The position numbers were made by a program, and so were the translations under genes. Below are positions 1-5,893 of a stretch of DNA of 9,856 nt, one piece after another. Every line of letters begins with the position of its first letter. Within the stretch, counting starts at the first letter, position 1. This DNA is from Clostridia bacterium (GTDB taxonomy: Bacteria > Bacillota > Clostridia > Oscillospirales > CAG-382): assembly GCA_017560285.1 (NCBI GenBank), contig JAFYOG010000151.1, positions 1 to 9,856 of the forward strand. The letters are read 5' to 3'. Under the pieces are notes generated by a model that did no database searches, was not told where the DNA came from, and worked only from the letters and a program-made list of their open reading frames with translations.

Positions 1-4
1 ATAC

Positions 5-81
5 GGTTCGGTAGTTCAGTTGGTTAGAATGCCGCCCTGTCACGGCGGAGGTCGTGGGTTCGAGTCCCATCCGAATCGCCA
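5..81 (+). tRNA. tRNA-Asp (anticodon GTC), copy 1
   Basis: The sequence folds as a complete cloverleaf. The acceptor arms GGTTCGG and CCGAATC pair with one G-T wobble. The D stem is GTTC/GAAT. The anticodon stem CCGCC/GGCGG encloses CTGTCAC, giving anticodon GTC for Asp codons GAC/GAT. The T arm is GTGGG/CCCAT around TTCGAGT. The discriminator is G, usual for Asp, and CCA is encoded. It is identical over 77 bases to the second Asp gene at 407-483. It is the first gene visible in the operon; the promoter and any earlier tRNAs lie left of the window. Confidence 0.97.
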
Positions 82-134
82 CCCTTTTTTAAAAAGAGTC
101 TGACAGAGCTTTCCGTTCTCGTAGACAATTAAAT

Positions 135-207
135 GCGGATTTAGCTCATTTGGTAGAGCGCCACCTTGCCAAGGTGGAGGTAGCGGGTTCGAGCCCCGTA
201 TTCCGCT
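135..207 (+). tRNA. tRNA-Gly (anticodon GCC), copy 1, variant without encoded CCA
   Basis: The cloverleaf has D stem GCTC/GAGC, anticodon stem CCACC/GGTGG around TTGCCAA (anticodon GCC, reading GGC/GGT) and T arm GCGGG/CCCGT. It matches the Gly gene at 590-665 except at its 3' end. Here the 3' acceptor strand is ATTCCGC instead of AATCCGC, which puts a T-T mismatch in the acceptor stem. The discriminator T is followed by ATT rather than CCA. The product would need CCA added by nucleotidyltransferase. It may be a working minor copy or a decaying duplicate. Only three bases separate it from tRNA-Cys. Confidence 0.9.
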
Positions 208-210
208 ATT

Positions 211-285
<75 letters not shown>

Positions 286-326
286 AAAAGCCTATTACAA
301 AATAATATAAATTCTTACGTTTTGAT

Positions 327-402
327 GCTGATGTGGCACAGGTGGTAGCGCACATCCTTGGTAAGGATGAGGTCATGAGTTCGAGTCTCATCATCAGCTC
401 CA
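327..402 (+). tRNA. tRNA-Thr (anticodon GGT)
   Basis: The acceptor stem GCTGATG/CATCAGC pairs perfectly. The anticodon stem CATCC/GGATG encloses TTGGTAA, giving anticodon GGT for ACC/ACT. The T arm is ATGAG/CTCAT around TTCGAGT. The discriminator is T and CCA is encoded. The D stem reads GCAC/GCGC, which leaves one A-C mismatch at the third pair; the rest of the fold is intact, so the gene is probably functional. Four bases separate it from the following tRNA-Asp. Confidence 0.96.
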
Positions 403-406
403 AAAT

Positions 407-483
407 GGTTCGGTAGTTCAGTTGGTTAGAATGCCGCCCTGTCACGGCGGAGGTCGTGGGTTCGAGTCCCATCCGAATCGCCA
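407..483 (+). tRNA. tRNA-Asp (anticodon GTC), copy 2
   Basis: This is base-for-base identical to the Asp gene at 5-81 over all 77 bases, including anticodon GTC, discriminator G and the encoded CCA. The flanks of the two copies differ, so the repeat is confined to the tRNA itself. A short hairpin (486-508) separates it from tRNA-Phe. Confidence 0.97.
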
Positions 484-485
484 TT

Positions 486-508
486 GCTTTTCTGCAATGC
501 AGAAAAGC
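486..508 (+). repeat. Inverted repeat in the tRNA-Asp/tRNA-Phe spacer
   Basis: GCTTTTCTGCA is followed, one base later, by its exact reverse complement TGCAGAAAAGC. In RNA this would form a hairpin of about eight to nine pairs with a small loop. No T-tract follows, so it is not a standard terminator. A role as a processing site in the polycistronic tRNA transcript is possible but inferred. Confidence 0.7.
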
Positions 509-513
509 GATAT

Positions 514-589
514 GCCTCTGTAGCTCAGTTGGTAGAGCAGGAGACTGAAAATCTCCGTGTCATTGGTTCGATTCCGATCGGAGGCACCA
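514..589 (+). tRNA. tRNA-Phe (anticodon GAA)
   Basis: The acceptor stem GCCTCTG/CGGAGGC has one T-G wobble. The D stem is GCTC/GAGC. The anticodon stem GGAGA/TCTCC encloses CTGAAAA, giving anticodon GAA for TTC/TTT. The T arm is ATTGG/CCGAT around TTCGATT. The discriminator is A and CCA is encoded. The next tRNA begins at the base directly after this CCA, with no spacer. Confidence 0.97.
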
Positions 590-665
590 GCGGATTTAGC
601 TCATTTGGTAGAGCGCCACCTTGCCAAGGTGGAGGTAGCGGGTTCGAGCCCCGTAATCCGCTCCA
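590..665 (+). tRNA. tRNA-Gly (anticodon GCC), copy 2
   Basis: The acceptor stem GCGGATT/AATCCGC is perfect. The anticodon stem CCACC/GGTGG encloses TTGCCAA (anticodon GCC). The discriminator is T and CCA is encoded. This is the intact counterpart of the gene at 135-207. It abuts tRNA-Phe with no spacer, so one RNase P cut would release the mature 3' CCA of Phe and the 5' end of Gly together. It is the last gene of the operon; a strong terminator begins a few bases later. Confidence 0.97.
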
Positions 666-668
666 AAG

Positions 669-700
669 AAAGAAGAACGCAAAAGCGTTCTTCTTTTTTT
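669..700 (+). terminator. Intrinsic terminator of the tRNA operon
   Basis: AGAAGAACGC (671-680) pairs perfectly with GCGTTCTTCT (685-694) across an AAAA loop and is followed by a run of T residues (695-700). It lies just past the last tRNA and is a textbook rho-independent terminator for rightward transcription. Confidence 0.95.
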
Positions 701-715
701 CTTAATTAACCGTAT

Positions 716-751
716 AAAAAAAGCCAAGCAAAGCTTGGCTTTTGTTTTTTT
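716..751 (-). terminator. Bidirectional terminator between the convergent units
   Basis: GCCAAGC (723-729) pairs with GCTTGGC (733-739) over an AAA loop. A run of seven A residues lies on the left (716-722), and TTTTG then seven T residues on the right (740-751). Read leftwards it gives a hairpin plus T-tract just past the stop of the membrane protein gene. Read rightwards it would back up the tRNA operon terminator. It therefore insulates the two convergent units. Confidence 0.9.
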
Positions 752-1352
752 ATTCCTCTACCCAAGCAAATGCATAATACCATTTGCCGTCTTGCTTTAC
801 CGCAATGTAATTCTTGGGTGTGGGGTTTTTAATTTTGCCGTTAAAAAGGGTCATACGAACTATTGCAATTTCATCTATCTTTTTGCTTCCGTCGGCAATA
901 ATCTTCTCGTAATCGCCTATAATTATATCATATTTGCCCTTACCTTTTTCGTAATTGCGAATATAATGCTGTTCAAACCTAATGTCTTCTTCCTTGTAGC
1001 TTGGGGTTTTGTTTTTGTATTGGTTGTTCAAAAATTGTCTAAGCTCGTTATTGTTGCGCTTAACACCGTCCCCAAGCTTAAGGCTGTTATATTCCGATGA
1101 ATACCTAACCATTTCGTCAACGTCCTGCAAAAGGCTGGCTTCCAAATAGCCTGCCACCGCATCCTCGGGTGTGCTTGCACCGGTAATAAAAACGGTAGCA
1201 TCTATTATCAAACCAACCGCAACGCCTATTATAAGCCCTATTGCAACACACAGCGCCAAAATAAGTTTTTTCTTTGTACGCGGGTCAAAGGTTTTTTGCG
1301 GCTTGTTTTCCGCTTTCATATCAAATATTTCGTCAAATTCTTTTTGATTCAT
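750..1352 (-). CDS. Single-span membrane protein with extracytoplasmic domain
   Basis: This 200-residue protein has a charged N-terminal tail (1-29) ending in KKK, one clear hydrophobic segment at about 30-50 (LILALCVAIGLIIGVAVGLI) and a soluble C-terminal part. By the positive-inside rule the C-terminal part should lie outside the membrane. That part has the pattern TPEDAVAGYLEASLLQDVDE (61-80) and ends with AVKQDGKWYYAFAW, which resembles NTF2-like/DUF4878-type extracytoplasmic domains; this is pattern recognition, not a search. The ATG at 1352 has a GAGG site seven bases upstream. The gene has its own promoter and is bounded by a terminator on each side, so it is not part of the phage operon. 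It could be a host gene at the prophage edge or an independently expressed prophage cargo gene. Function is unknown. Confidence 0.85.
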   Translation of the reverse strand: MNQKEFDEIFDMKAENKPQKTFDPRTKKKLILALCVAIGLIIGVAVGLIIDATVFITGASTPEDAVAGYLEASLLQDVDEMVRYSSEYNSLKLGDGVKRNNNELRQFLNNQYKNKTPSYKEEDIRFEQHYIRNYEKGKGKYDIIIGDYEKIIADGSKKIDEIAIVRMTLFNGKIKNPTPKNYIAVKQDGKWYYAFAWVEE

Positions 1353-1373
1353 AAATAAACCTCGCTTTTGCTC

Positions 1374-1402
1374 ATTTTAACATATAAAACAACATTTTGC
1401 AA
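1374..1402 (-). promoter_or_regulatory. Sigma-A-type promoter of the membrane protein gene
   Basis: On the minus strand a -35-like TTGCAA (1397-1402) and a -10-like TAAAAT (1374-1379) are separated by 17 bases. They lie between the upstream terminator and the GAGG/ATG of the 200-residue membrane protein. Both hexamers are close to the housekeeping consensus. The position just after a terminator supports an independent transcription unit. Confidence 0.65.
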
Positions 1403-1404
1403 CC

Positions 1405-1431
1405 AAAAAAGGGCGGAATTTAAATCCGCCC
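1405..1431 (-). terminator. Intrinsic terminator ending the phage operon
   Basis: GGGCGGA (1411-1417) pairs with TCCGCCC (1425-1431) over a seven-base AT loop. Read leftwards it is followed by six T residues (A-run at 1405-1410). It lies directly past the stop of the last phage gene (1440) and marks the 3' end of the late operon. Confidence 0.93.
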
Positions 1432-1439
1432 TAAAATAT

Positions 1440-2555
1440 TTAACGCTCTAAATTAAGCACCTCTCTGCGGTATTGGTTTACCTCCGCGTTGGTTATACCC
1501 ACGTCGTTACAAGCCTTTCTGAACTCAAGCAAGGTTTTAACGTTATCTAAAATATAATCCATCTGCGCCCGCTTTGCAGCTGCCTCTGCCTGCTTTCGCG
1601 CTTCCGCAGGGCTTGCTCCCTCTTCAATCAAAATATCAAGCTGGGTATCGTAGGTTTTGGTATAAACCGATTTAGATTCATACCCCGCCACCTGACATCG
1701 CATAAAGGGAAGCGAAATTTCCTCATATCCGTAAGCCTTTAAGGTAAGCAGCAATTCCTTATAATAATCCTGGTTAATATTATAATTATTATTAAGCTCT
1801 AACAAAAACTTATTAATCGCATATTCCTTCGCCTCGCCGTTTCCGCCCTCTGCTCCGGAAATAACCCTTTGCGCAAGCTGTGCCGCCGAAAGCTCGGGGA
1901 TATAAGTGCCATCGTCTAAAACCTCTTCTTCAATGGGCTTGTTGCTGCCGCTTCCGCCGTCGCTACTGCCGCCACTTCCACCGCTACTGCTGCTTCCGCC
2001 GTTTTTATTGTTAAGCTCTATATTAAGCAATTCCTTTTTTGCGGCAAGCTCTTTATCCTTAAGCTTTTCTGCTTGCTTGCGGTCTGCTTCGGCCTGCTCA
2101 CGGTCAAATTCAAGCTTGGCAATATCGGTGTTTACCTTTATCTTGGTTTCCAACAAATTCTTTATCTGCTGTGCCTTTTCGCTGTCGAGCTTAAGCTTAT
2201 CGTCGGCAAGCTTAATATCGGCGTTAATATCATCTTGATGCTTGTTTCGGTTAATTTCACCTAATCTGTTAGAAAGATTAACGTTTGCATTAAGCTTTGC
2301 CTGCGCAGCCTCGCCGGAAAATCCCAACCCCCTTGCCGCCAAAGCCTGGTTGGTGTTGTGCTCTTGCTGCATACTGTCTGCCGCCGCTTGGTTTCTGTCA
2401 AAATAATATTGCTTTTCCCGCTGTTCTTTTGCCCTTTTATGGGCATCTTCTGCGTTTTTAACAGCGGTTTTATAAAGGTCGGCAAGCCTGCTTTCTTCTT
2501 CGGAATATCCCTTTAAGGAATCCTTCAAAAGCTGTATCTGCTCATAATAACCCAA
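1440..2555 (-). CDS. Putative phage internal/ejection protein with Gly/Ser linker
   Basis: This 371-residue protein is mostly charged helix. Residues 1-60 and 100-180 are rich in K, E, D and A with coiled-coil character. Between them is ARGLGFSGEAAQA (74-86), a motif style that recurs in internal or tail-associated phage proteins. A flexible Gly/Ser linker spans about 186-204, and a second helical domain spans about 205-371. The position after the nozzle gene at the end of a podovirus-type operon suits an ejected virion protein or a distal tail part; this is inference, as no catalytic motif is visible. The start is TTG at 2555, with AAAGGAG eight bases upstream. It overlaps the nozzle gene by 14 bases, so translation is probably coupled. 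No in-frame ATG lies earlier than about codon 62. Confidence 0.75.
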   Translation of the reverse strand: MGYYEQIQLLKDSLKGYSEEESRLADLYKTAVKNAEDAHKRAKEQREKQYYFDRNQAAADSMQQEHNTNQALAARGLGFSGEAAQAKLNANVNLSNRLGEINRNKHQDDINADIKLADDKLKLDSEKAQQIKNLLETKIKVNTDIAKLEFDREQAEADRKQAEKLKDKELAAKKELLNIELNNKNGGSSSSGGSGGSSDGGSGSNKPIEEEVLDDGTYIPELSAAQLAQRVISGAEGGNGEAKEYAINKFLLELNNNYNINQDYYKELLLTLKAYGYEEISLPFMRCQVAGYESKSVYTKTYDTQLDILIEEGASPAEARKQAEAAAKRAQMDYILDNVKTLLEFRKACNDVGITNAEVNQYRREVLNLER

Positions 2556-4251
2556 ATCTGTTTCTCCTTTCCGTATCTCTTGTTTTTAATACAAATCCGT
2601 ATAAATTCATTTTGCCCGTGCCCATATCTGTAAACCAAATTCTAAAGGGCAGGGCTCTTTTGCGCCGCGGTCGGGCGGTAATTCTTAAAAAACGCTCCCC
2701 TTGGTCGTTAAGGTCAAATTCCTGCAGGGTTTTAACCGCATTGCCGCTTTTTTCAAACTGAACTCTAACCCCGCAGTTCCCGCGGATATACATATCCGCC
2801 GAAAATTCCAAAAGGTTGCAATCCTTTTTGCCGTTGCCCAAAAAAGCACTCTTCCAAATACATAAATGCTCTAAATCCTCTTCTTGGTGGTTGCCAAAGC
2901 TGCAAAGCACTTTGCCTTTTGCAAAATACACCAAATCTCCGTAAACAAAATGGTGCTTACCCCCAAAATTATCATAGCTGTACCAAGCGTTCAAGCCATA
3001 ATTGTATATATAGGCGAATTCACCGAATATAAAAAACAGCTCGCGGTTGGCTAAAAAGTCGAACATACAAAAATCCTTGTTACTGCTGCTTGCAAAGGAT
3101 GGAACAAAATTGCAAATTGGGGCAGAGAAGTTAATTGCGTTTTTCTCGTTAACCACCGCGGTGGATTCCCACATATTAAACCCGTCGCGGCAAAGGGTTA
3201 CGGGCTTGTTATCTATAACACAGCCGTCGGTTTCAAAAATGCACCCCTTTTCGCCGTTAAGGCTAAAAACGGGGAAGGAAGAATAAACCCTGCCCACGCT
3301 GTCGGTTTTTAGCTCGCAATAGGAATAATAAGCCTTGTCCTCGGCAAAAATCAACTGCTTATCGTATTGCTGAACGATACAGTTAATAGGCTTGTTGCCA
3401 ATAACCGTAAAGCCGTTAACAGGGAAGTATTCCGCGCTGGGCACACCGTCGGCAAGGTCGGAATAAAATCGGTAATTAGGCAGTTGGGGGTTTCCCCACA
3501 AAAATATCCTGCCGTCAGAGTTACCGCCGAACATCATAATATGGCTGCAACCCAAAATACGGCGCCTGCTGTCTGTGCCGTTTGCCTTGCGGTAGGTAAT
3601 TTCAAGGTTGTTAAGCCCTGCGGGAACAGCGTTTTTAAAAGAAATCGTGCCGGCGTGCTTATCGCTGGTCCATTCGCCCTCATAGGGCTTTCCGTCAAGG
3701 GTTATGGAATCTATACCGTCAATTTCCTTTTCTGCAAGATAATAAAACATACTGCTTCCGTTGGCAGAATATCTTTGGCGTCTTTTGTCGCAAATAAGGT
3801 TAATCTGTTCAAAAATCTGCCCCTCGCCTTGGGGTGTACAGCTTATAGCAACCAAGGGAATATATCCTTCAACCTCCATAAACGTCTCCCCGTCGTATTT
3901 ACCGTAATAATCGGCGCACTTAATATAAAGCCAATTATTAAATTCAAACATAACGCATCTGCCGTTGCCTATATTGCCTATATATAAAGGCTCGGGGGTA
4001 CCGTAGGGTGAAATTCTGTAAAGCTTGCCCCCTGCCGCAAAAATAATAACCTCTTCGCTTTTTAAAATACCTCGCCAAACACCGTTAATTTCATTGTCGG
4101 CTTCAAAAATATGCCTAATGCCTTGCCGCTTAACCAAAGCGCCGCTTTCGTTTATCCTAAAATTCACCATTTCTGATGCAACCCCAAGGTCGGCGCCAAA
4201 AGCTCCTCTGTGGTCAATACCTTTAAAGCCCTTTTGCGTAGCAAATATCAC
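2542..4251 (-). CDS. Beta-propeller nozzle/stopper protein (P22 gp10-like or T7 gp12-like)
   Basis: This 569-residue protein is beta-rich. The N-terminal part has the pattern GALVKRQGIRHIFE (37-50), like the start of podovirus DNA-stabilisation/stopper proteins. Blade-like repeats follow: FAAGGKLYRI (71-80), NNWLYIKCADYYGKYDG (105-121), QQYDKQLIFAEDKAYYSY (294-311), NRELFFIFGEFAYIYNY (402-418) and YGDLVYFAKGKVLCSFG (437-453). Residues about 160-225 look like an inserted small beta domain, and about 480-560 like a C-terminal beta sandwich. Such proteins extend the portal/adaptor and close the DNA channel in short-tailed phages. The start is GTG at 4251, with GGAGG seven bases upstream, and it overlaps the adaptor stop as GTGA. 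The assignment rests on fold pattern and gene order; another phage propeller protein remains possible. Confidence 0.75.
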   Translation of the reverse strand: MIFATQKGFKGIDHRGAFGADLGVASEMVNFRINESGALVKRQGIRHIFEADNEINGVWRGILKSEEVIIFAAGGKLYRISPYGTPEPLYIGNIGNGRCVMFEFNNWLYIKCADYYGKYDGETFMEVEGYIPLVAISCTPQGEGQIFEQINLICDKRRQRYSANGSSMFYYLAEKEIDGIDSITLDGKPYEGEWTSDKHAGTISFKNAVPAGLNNLEITYRKANGTDSRRRILGCSHIMMFGGNSDGRIFLWGNPQLPNYRFYSDLADGVPSAEYFPVNGFTVIGNKPINCIVQQYDKQLIFAEDKAYYSYCELKTDSVGRVYSSFPVFSLNGEKGCIFETDGCVIDNKPVTLCRDGFNMWESTAVVNEKNAINFSAPICNFVPSFASSSNKDFCMFDFLANRELFFIFGEFAYIYNYGLNAWYSYDNFGGKHHFVYGDLVYFAKGKVLCSFGNHQEEDLEHLCIWKSAFLGNGKKDCNLLEFSADMYIRGNCGVRVQFEKSGNAVKTLQEFDLNDQGERFLRITARPRRKRALPFRIWFTDMGTGKMNLYGFVLKTRDTERRNRFGLL

Positions 4252-4631
4252 TTATATACCTCCGTTATGGGGTGCGCAACCGCATTACCGAACCTTAGCG
4301 CATTTTCACGGTTAAGCTCGTAAATCCGTTGCATTTCTGCAGCAAAGGCATCGTCCTCGCCAACGGTAAACAGCCTTGCCAATCCGTAAGGAAGCACCGA
4401 ATAGGCAATTATTTCACTGCAGGTAATATGGTCGTCAAGGCTCAAAATCTGCTCTGCCTTATGTCGGCATTTTCTTATTTTGCAATCCAAAATACAGTTT
4501 TCCGCCAACAAAAGGTTTATCAAATCCAAAGCCCTAAGCCTTAAATCCTCTGTGTCCGATGGCGCTTCGGAAATCGTACTGCCCAGCCCGCATAAATTTA
4601 TGGCGCGTGCAAACAAATCCTTACCTGTCAA
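4248..4631 (-). CDS. Head-completion/adaptor (connector) protein
   Basis: This helical protein of about 127 residues begins MTGKDLFARAINLCGLG. It contains YGLARLFTVGEDDAFAAEMQ in its second half and ends HPITEVYK. Size, helical content and position between capsid and nozzle genes fit the gatekeeper/adaptor ring that binds under the portal (P22 gp4 or T7 gp11 role). The start is TTG at 4631, with AAAGGAG (4639-4645) seven bases upstream. The frame stays open to 4781, but that stretch would translate the terminator hairpin and overlap the previous gene, so I reject it. The stop overlaps the next start by four bases (GTGA). Function is inferred from context. Confidence 0.8.
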   Translation of the reverse strand: MTGKDLFARAINLCGLGSTISEAPSDTEDLRLRALDLINLLLAENCILDCKIRKCRHKAEQILSLDDHITCSEIIAYSVLPYGLARLFTVGEDDAFAAEMQRIYELNRENALRFGNAVAHPITEVYK

Positions 4632-4646
4632 AATATCACTCCTTTC

Positions 4647-4680
4647 AAAAAAACAGGGCTGCTGCTTAATGCAGCAGCCC
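4647..4680 (-). terminator. Strong terminator hairpin inside the late operon
   Basis: GGGCTGCTGC (4656-4665) pairs perfectly over ten bases with GCAGCAGCCC (4671-4680) across a TTAAT loop. Read leftwards, TG and then seven T residues follow (A-run at 4647-4653). It sits after the stop of the small head protein and directly before the SD of the adaptor gene. There is no room for a new promoter before that SD, so downstream genes depend on read-through, antitermination or a far upstream signal. Confidence 0.9.
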
Positions 4681-4686
4681 AAATAA

Positions 4687-5028
4687 TTAATAATTAATAA
4701 CGGGGGTATAAACCAAAGCGGCAATTTTTGCGTTAGCGTAGGAAGCAATATAAAGGTTAATATTGCCGTCCTTATCTGCAATGCCTGCGGTGGTAACGGG
4801 TATAACGTTAAGCTCGCCGCCCTTAAGGTCTATAACCTTTGCATCCTTGCCCTTTGCATCCTTAACGGTAATTTTTGTATCGGCAGCTGCAGCCGTAAGG
4901 TCAACAATAACGAATAAAGGGTCCTTGCCTGCGTTTGCAGAAACCGAAATATCGTTGCCGCTTACAGAAGCAAAAGGGGTGTTACCTGCGGTAAAAAGAC
5001 CGCTTACAGTGTTGGTGTTAATAGTCAT
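4687..5028 (-). CDS. Small beta-rich head protein, possible capsid decoration protein
   Basis: This 113-residue protein is rich in A, V, I, T, D and K and lacks Cys and Trp. It has alternating hydrophobic strands such as DPLFVIVDLTAAAADTKITV (36-55) and NINLYIASYANAKIAALVY (89-107), suggesting one compact beta domain. It follows the major capsid gene by 22 bases and shares its transcript, where head decoration or auxiliary proteins are often found. The ATG at 5028 has AAAGGAG nine bases upstream. The gene ends just before a strong terminator. I do not recognise the family; the decoration role is inferred from position and size. Confidence 0.7.
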   Translation of the reverse strand: MTINTNTVSGLFTAGNTPFASVSGNDISVSANAGKDPLFVIVDLTAAAADTKITVKDAKGKDAKVIDLKGGELNVIPVTTAGIADKDGNINLYIASYANAKIAALVYTPVINY

Positions 5029-5050
5029 AAATTAATGCTCCTTTCCAAAA

Positions 5051-5878
5051 TTAAAGGCTGTTGCCGCCGTCGCTTACGGGGCAGCACACAAGCTCTCTGG
5101 GCTTAATAACCTTTGCACCGAAAACAAGTCTGCCTCTAACCGCCTTGTCAAAGGAATTTTCCAAGCGGTCAAGCACCTGTGTTTCCAAAACCTGCTCTGC
5201 ATATGCAATAGCAGAATAAGAGCCCGCAAGCATCATGGTATTACCGTTTTCGTCAACGGCAAGCTGGTTAGAAACGTAAATATCACAGCCAAGCTCATCG
5301 GTAAAAGCAACCGCACCGGTGCCGTTAACACCGTTGTTAATCTGGAACTTAATGCCCGCAAGCATAAGCTTGGTCTTAATAAAGGGGGGCACCACAATCC
5401 AGGTTCTGCCGTCGGGCACGTTTGCTTCTTCTAACGCCTGCTTCATTTCCGCAACGGTGGTAAGCACGTTTTCGGGGGTAGCCTCAACTGCATCCATAGC
5501 CACGCCTGCATCGCCGTAAAGATTAAATACGTAGGTATCAACCTCGTTCTTAAGCAAATAGCTTGCGCGCTTGGTTTGGCTGTCCTCAAGACCTATAGAA
5601 GAGCGTAGAGCCTCAATATCCTTAACCTTAAAAGAAAAGGCCTTGTCCTGGTCAATAAGAAGCTGCATAGAGGAATCGTCAATATCCTCGTAGGTAATGC
5701 TGCCCTCGTAATCATAAACGGTGGGGTCGTTAAGACCTATAAAAACAACGCTGTCGCCGCGGTCCTTAATATCACCTGCAAAATCGGTGTTACAAACGGT
5801 GTTGGCTAAAAGGTTGTCCTCGTTGGTGCGAAGAATTTCCGCACTAATAATTTTTTCAATGCTGTTGTAATTTGCCAT
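5051..5878 (-). CDS. Major capsid protein (HK97-fold, P22 coat-like)
   Basis: This 275-residue protein should form the icosahedral shell. The N-terminal part (1-25) is helical. A strand-rich segment follows with GDSVVFIGLNDPTVYDYEG (41-59), a pattern common in P22-coat-like and related capsid proteins. Then come a long helix region ending LKNEVDTYVFNLYGDAG, the segment GRTWIVVPPFIKTKLM, and a C-terminal part with FGAKVIKPRELV. It lies directly after the scaffold-like gene and two genes after the portal, the usual capsid position. Its RBS is among the strongest in the operon: AGGAGG five bases before the ATG at 5878, fitting high expression. A short Cys-containing tail (VCCPVSDGGNSL) ends the protein. 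Confidence 0.85.
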   Translation of the reverse strand: MANYNSIEKIISAEILRTNEDNLLANTVCNTDFAGDIKDRGDSVVFIGLNDPTVYDYEGSITYEDIDDSSMQLLIDQDKAFSFKVKDIEALRSSIGLEDSQTKRASYLLKNEVDTYVFNLYGDAGVAMDAVEATPENVLTTVAEMKQALEEANVPDGRTWIVVPPFIKTKLMLAGIKFQINNGVNGTGAVAFTDELGCDIYVSNQLAVDENGNTMMLAGSYSAIAYAEQVLETQVLDRLENSFDKAVRGRLVFGAKVIKPRELVCCPVSDGGNSL

Positions 5879-5893
5879 ATAATCCTCCTAAAA

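Noticed and set aside
82..134. Possible internal promoter (CTGACA box) between tRNA-Asp and tRNA-Gly
   Set aside because: No acceptable -10 hexamer is found at 16-18 bases, so it is not supported.
735..1100. Plus-strand hydrophobic open frame
   Set aside because: It is the shadow of the membrane protein gene and begins inside the terminator hairpin.
1906..2238. Plus-strand Pro/Leu-rich open frame
   Set aside because: It is the complement of the Gly/Ser linker and coiled coil of the 371-residue protein.
3367..3987. Long plus-strand open frame inside the nozzle gene
   Set aside because: It is antisense to a convincing gene, starts at a bare TTG without an SD, and has no recognisable domain.
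4632..4781. 50-residue N-terminal extension of the adaptor frame
   Set aside because: It would translate the terminator hairpin and overlap the small head protein gene; TTG at 4631 has a well-spaced SD.
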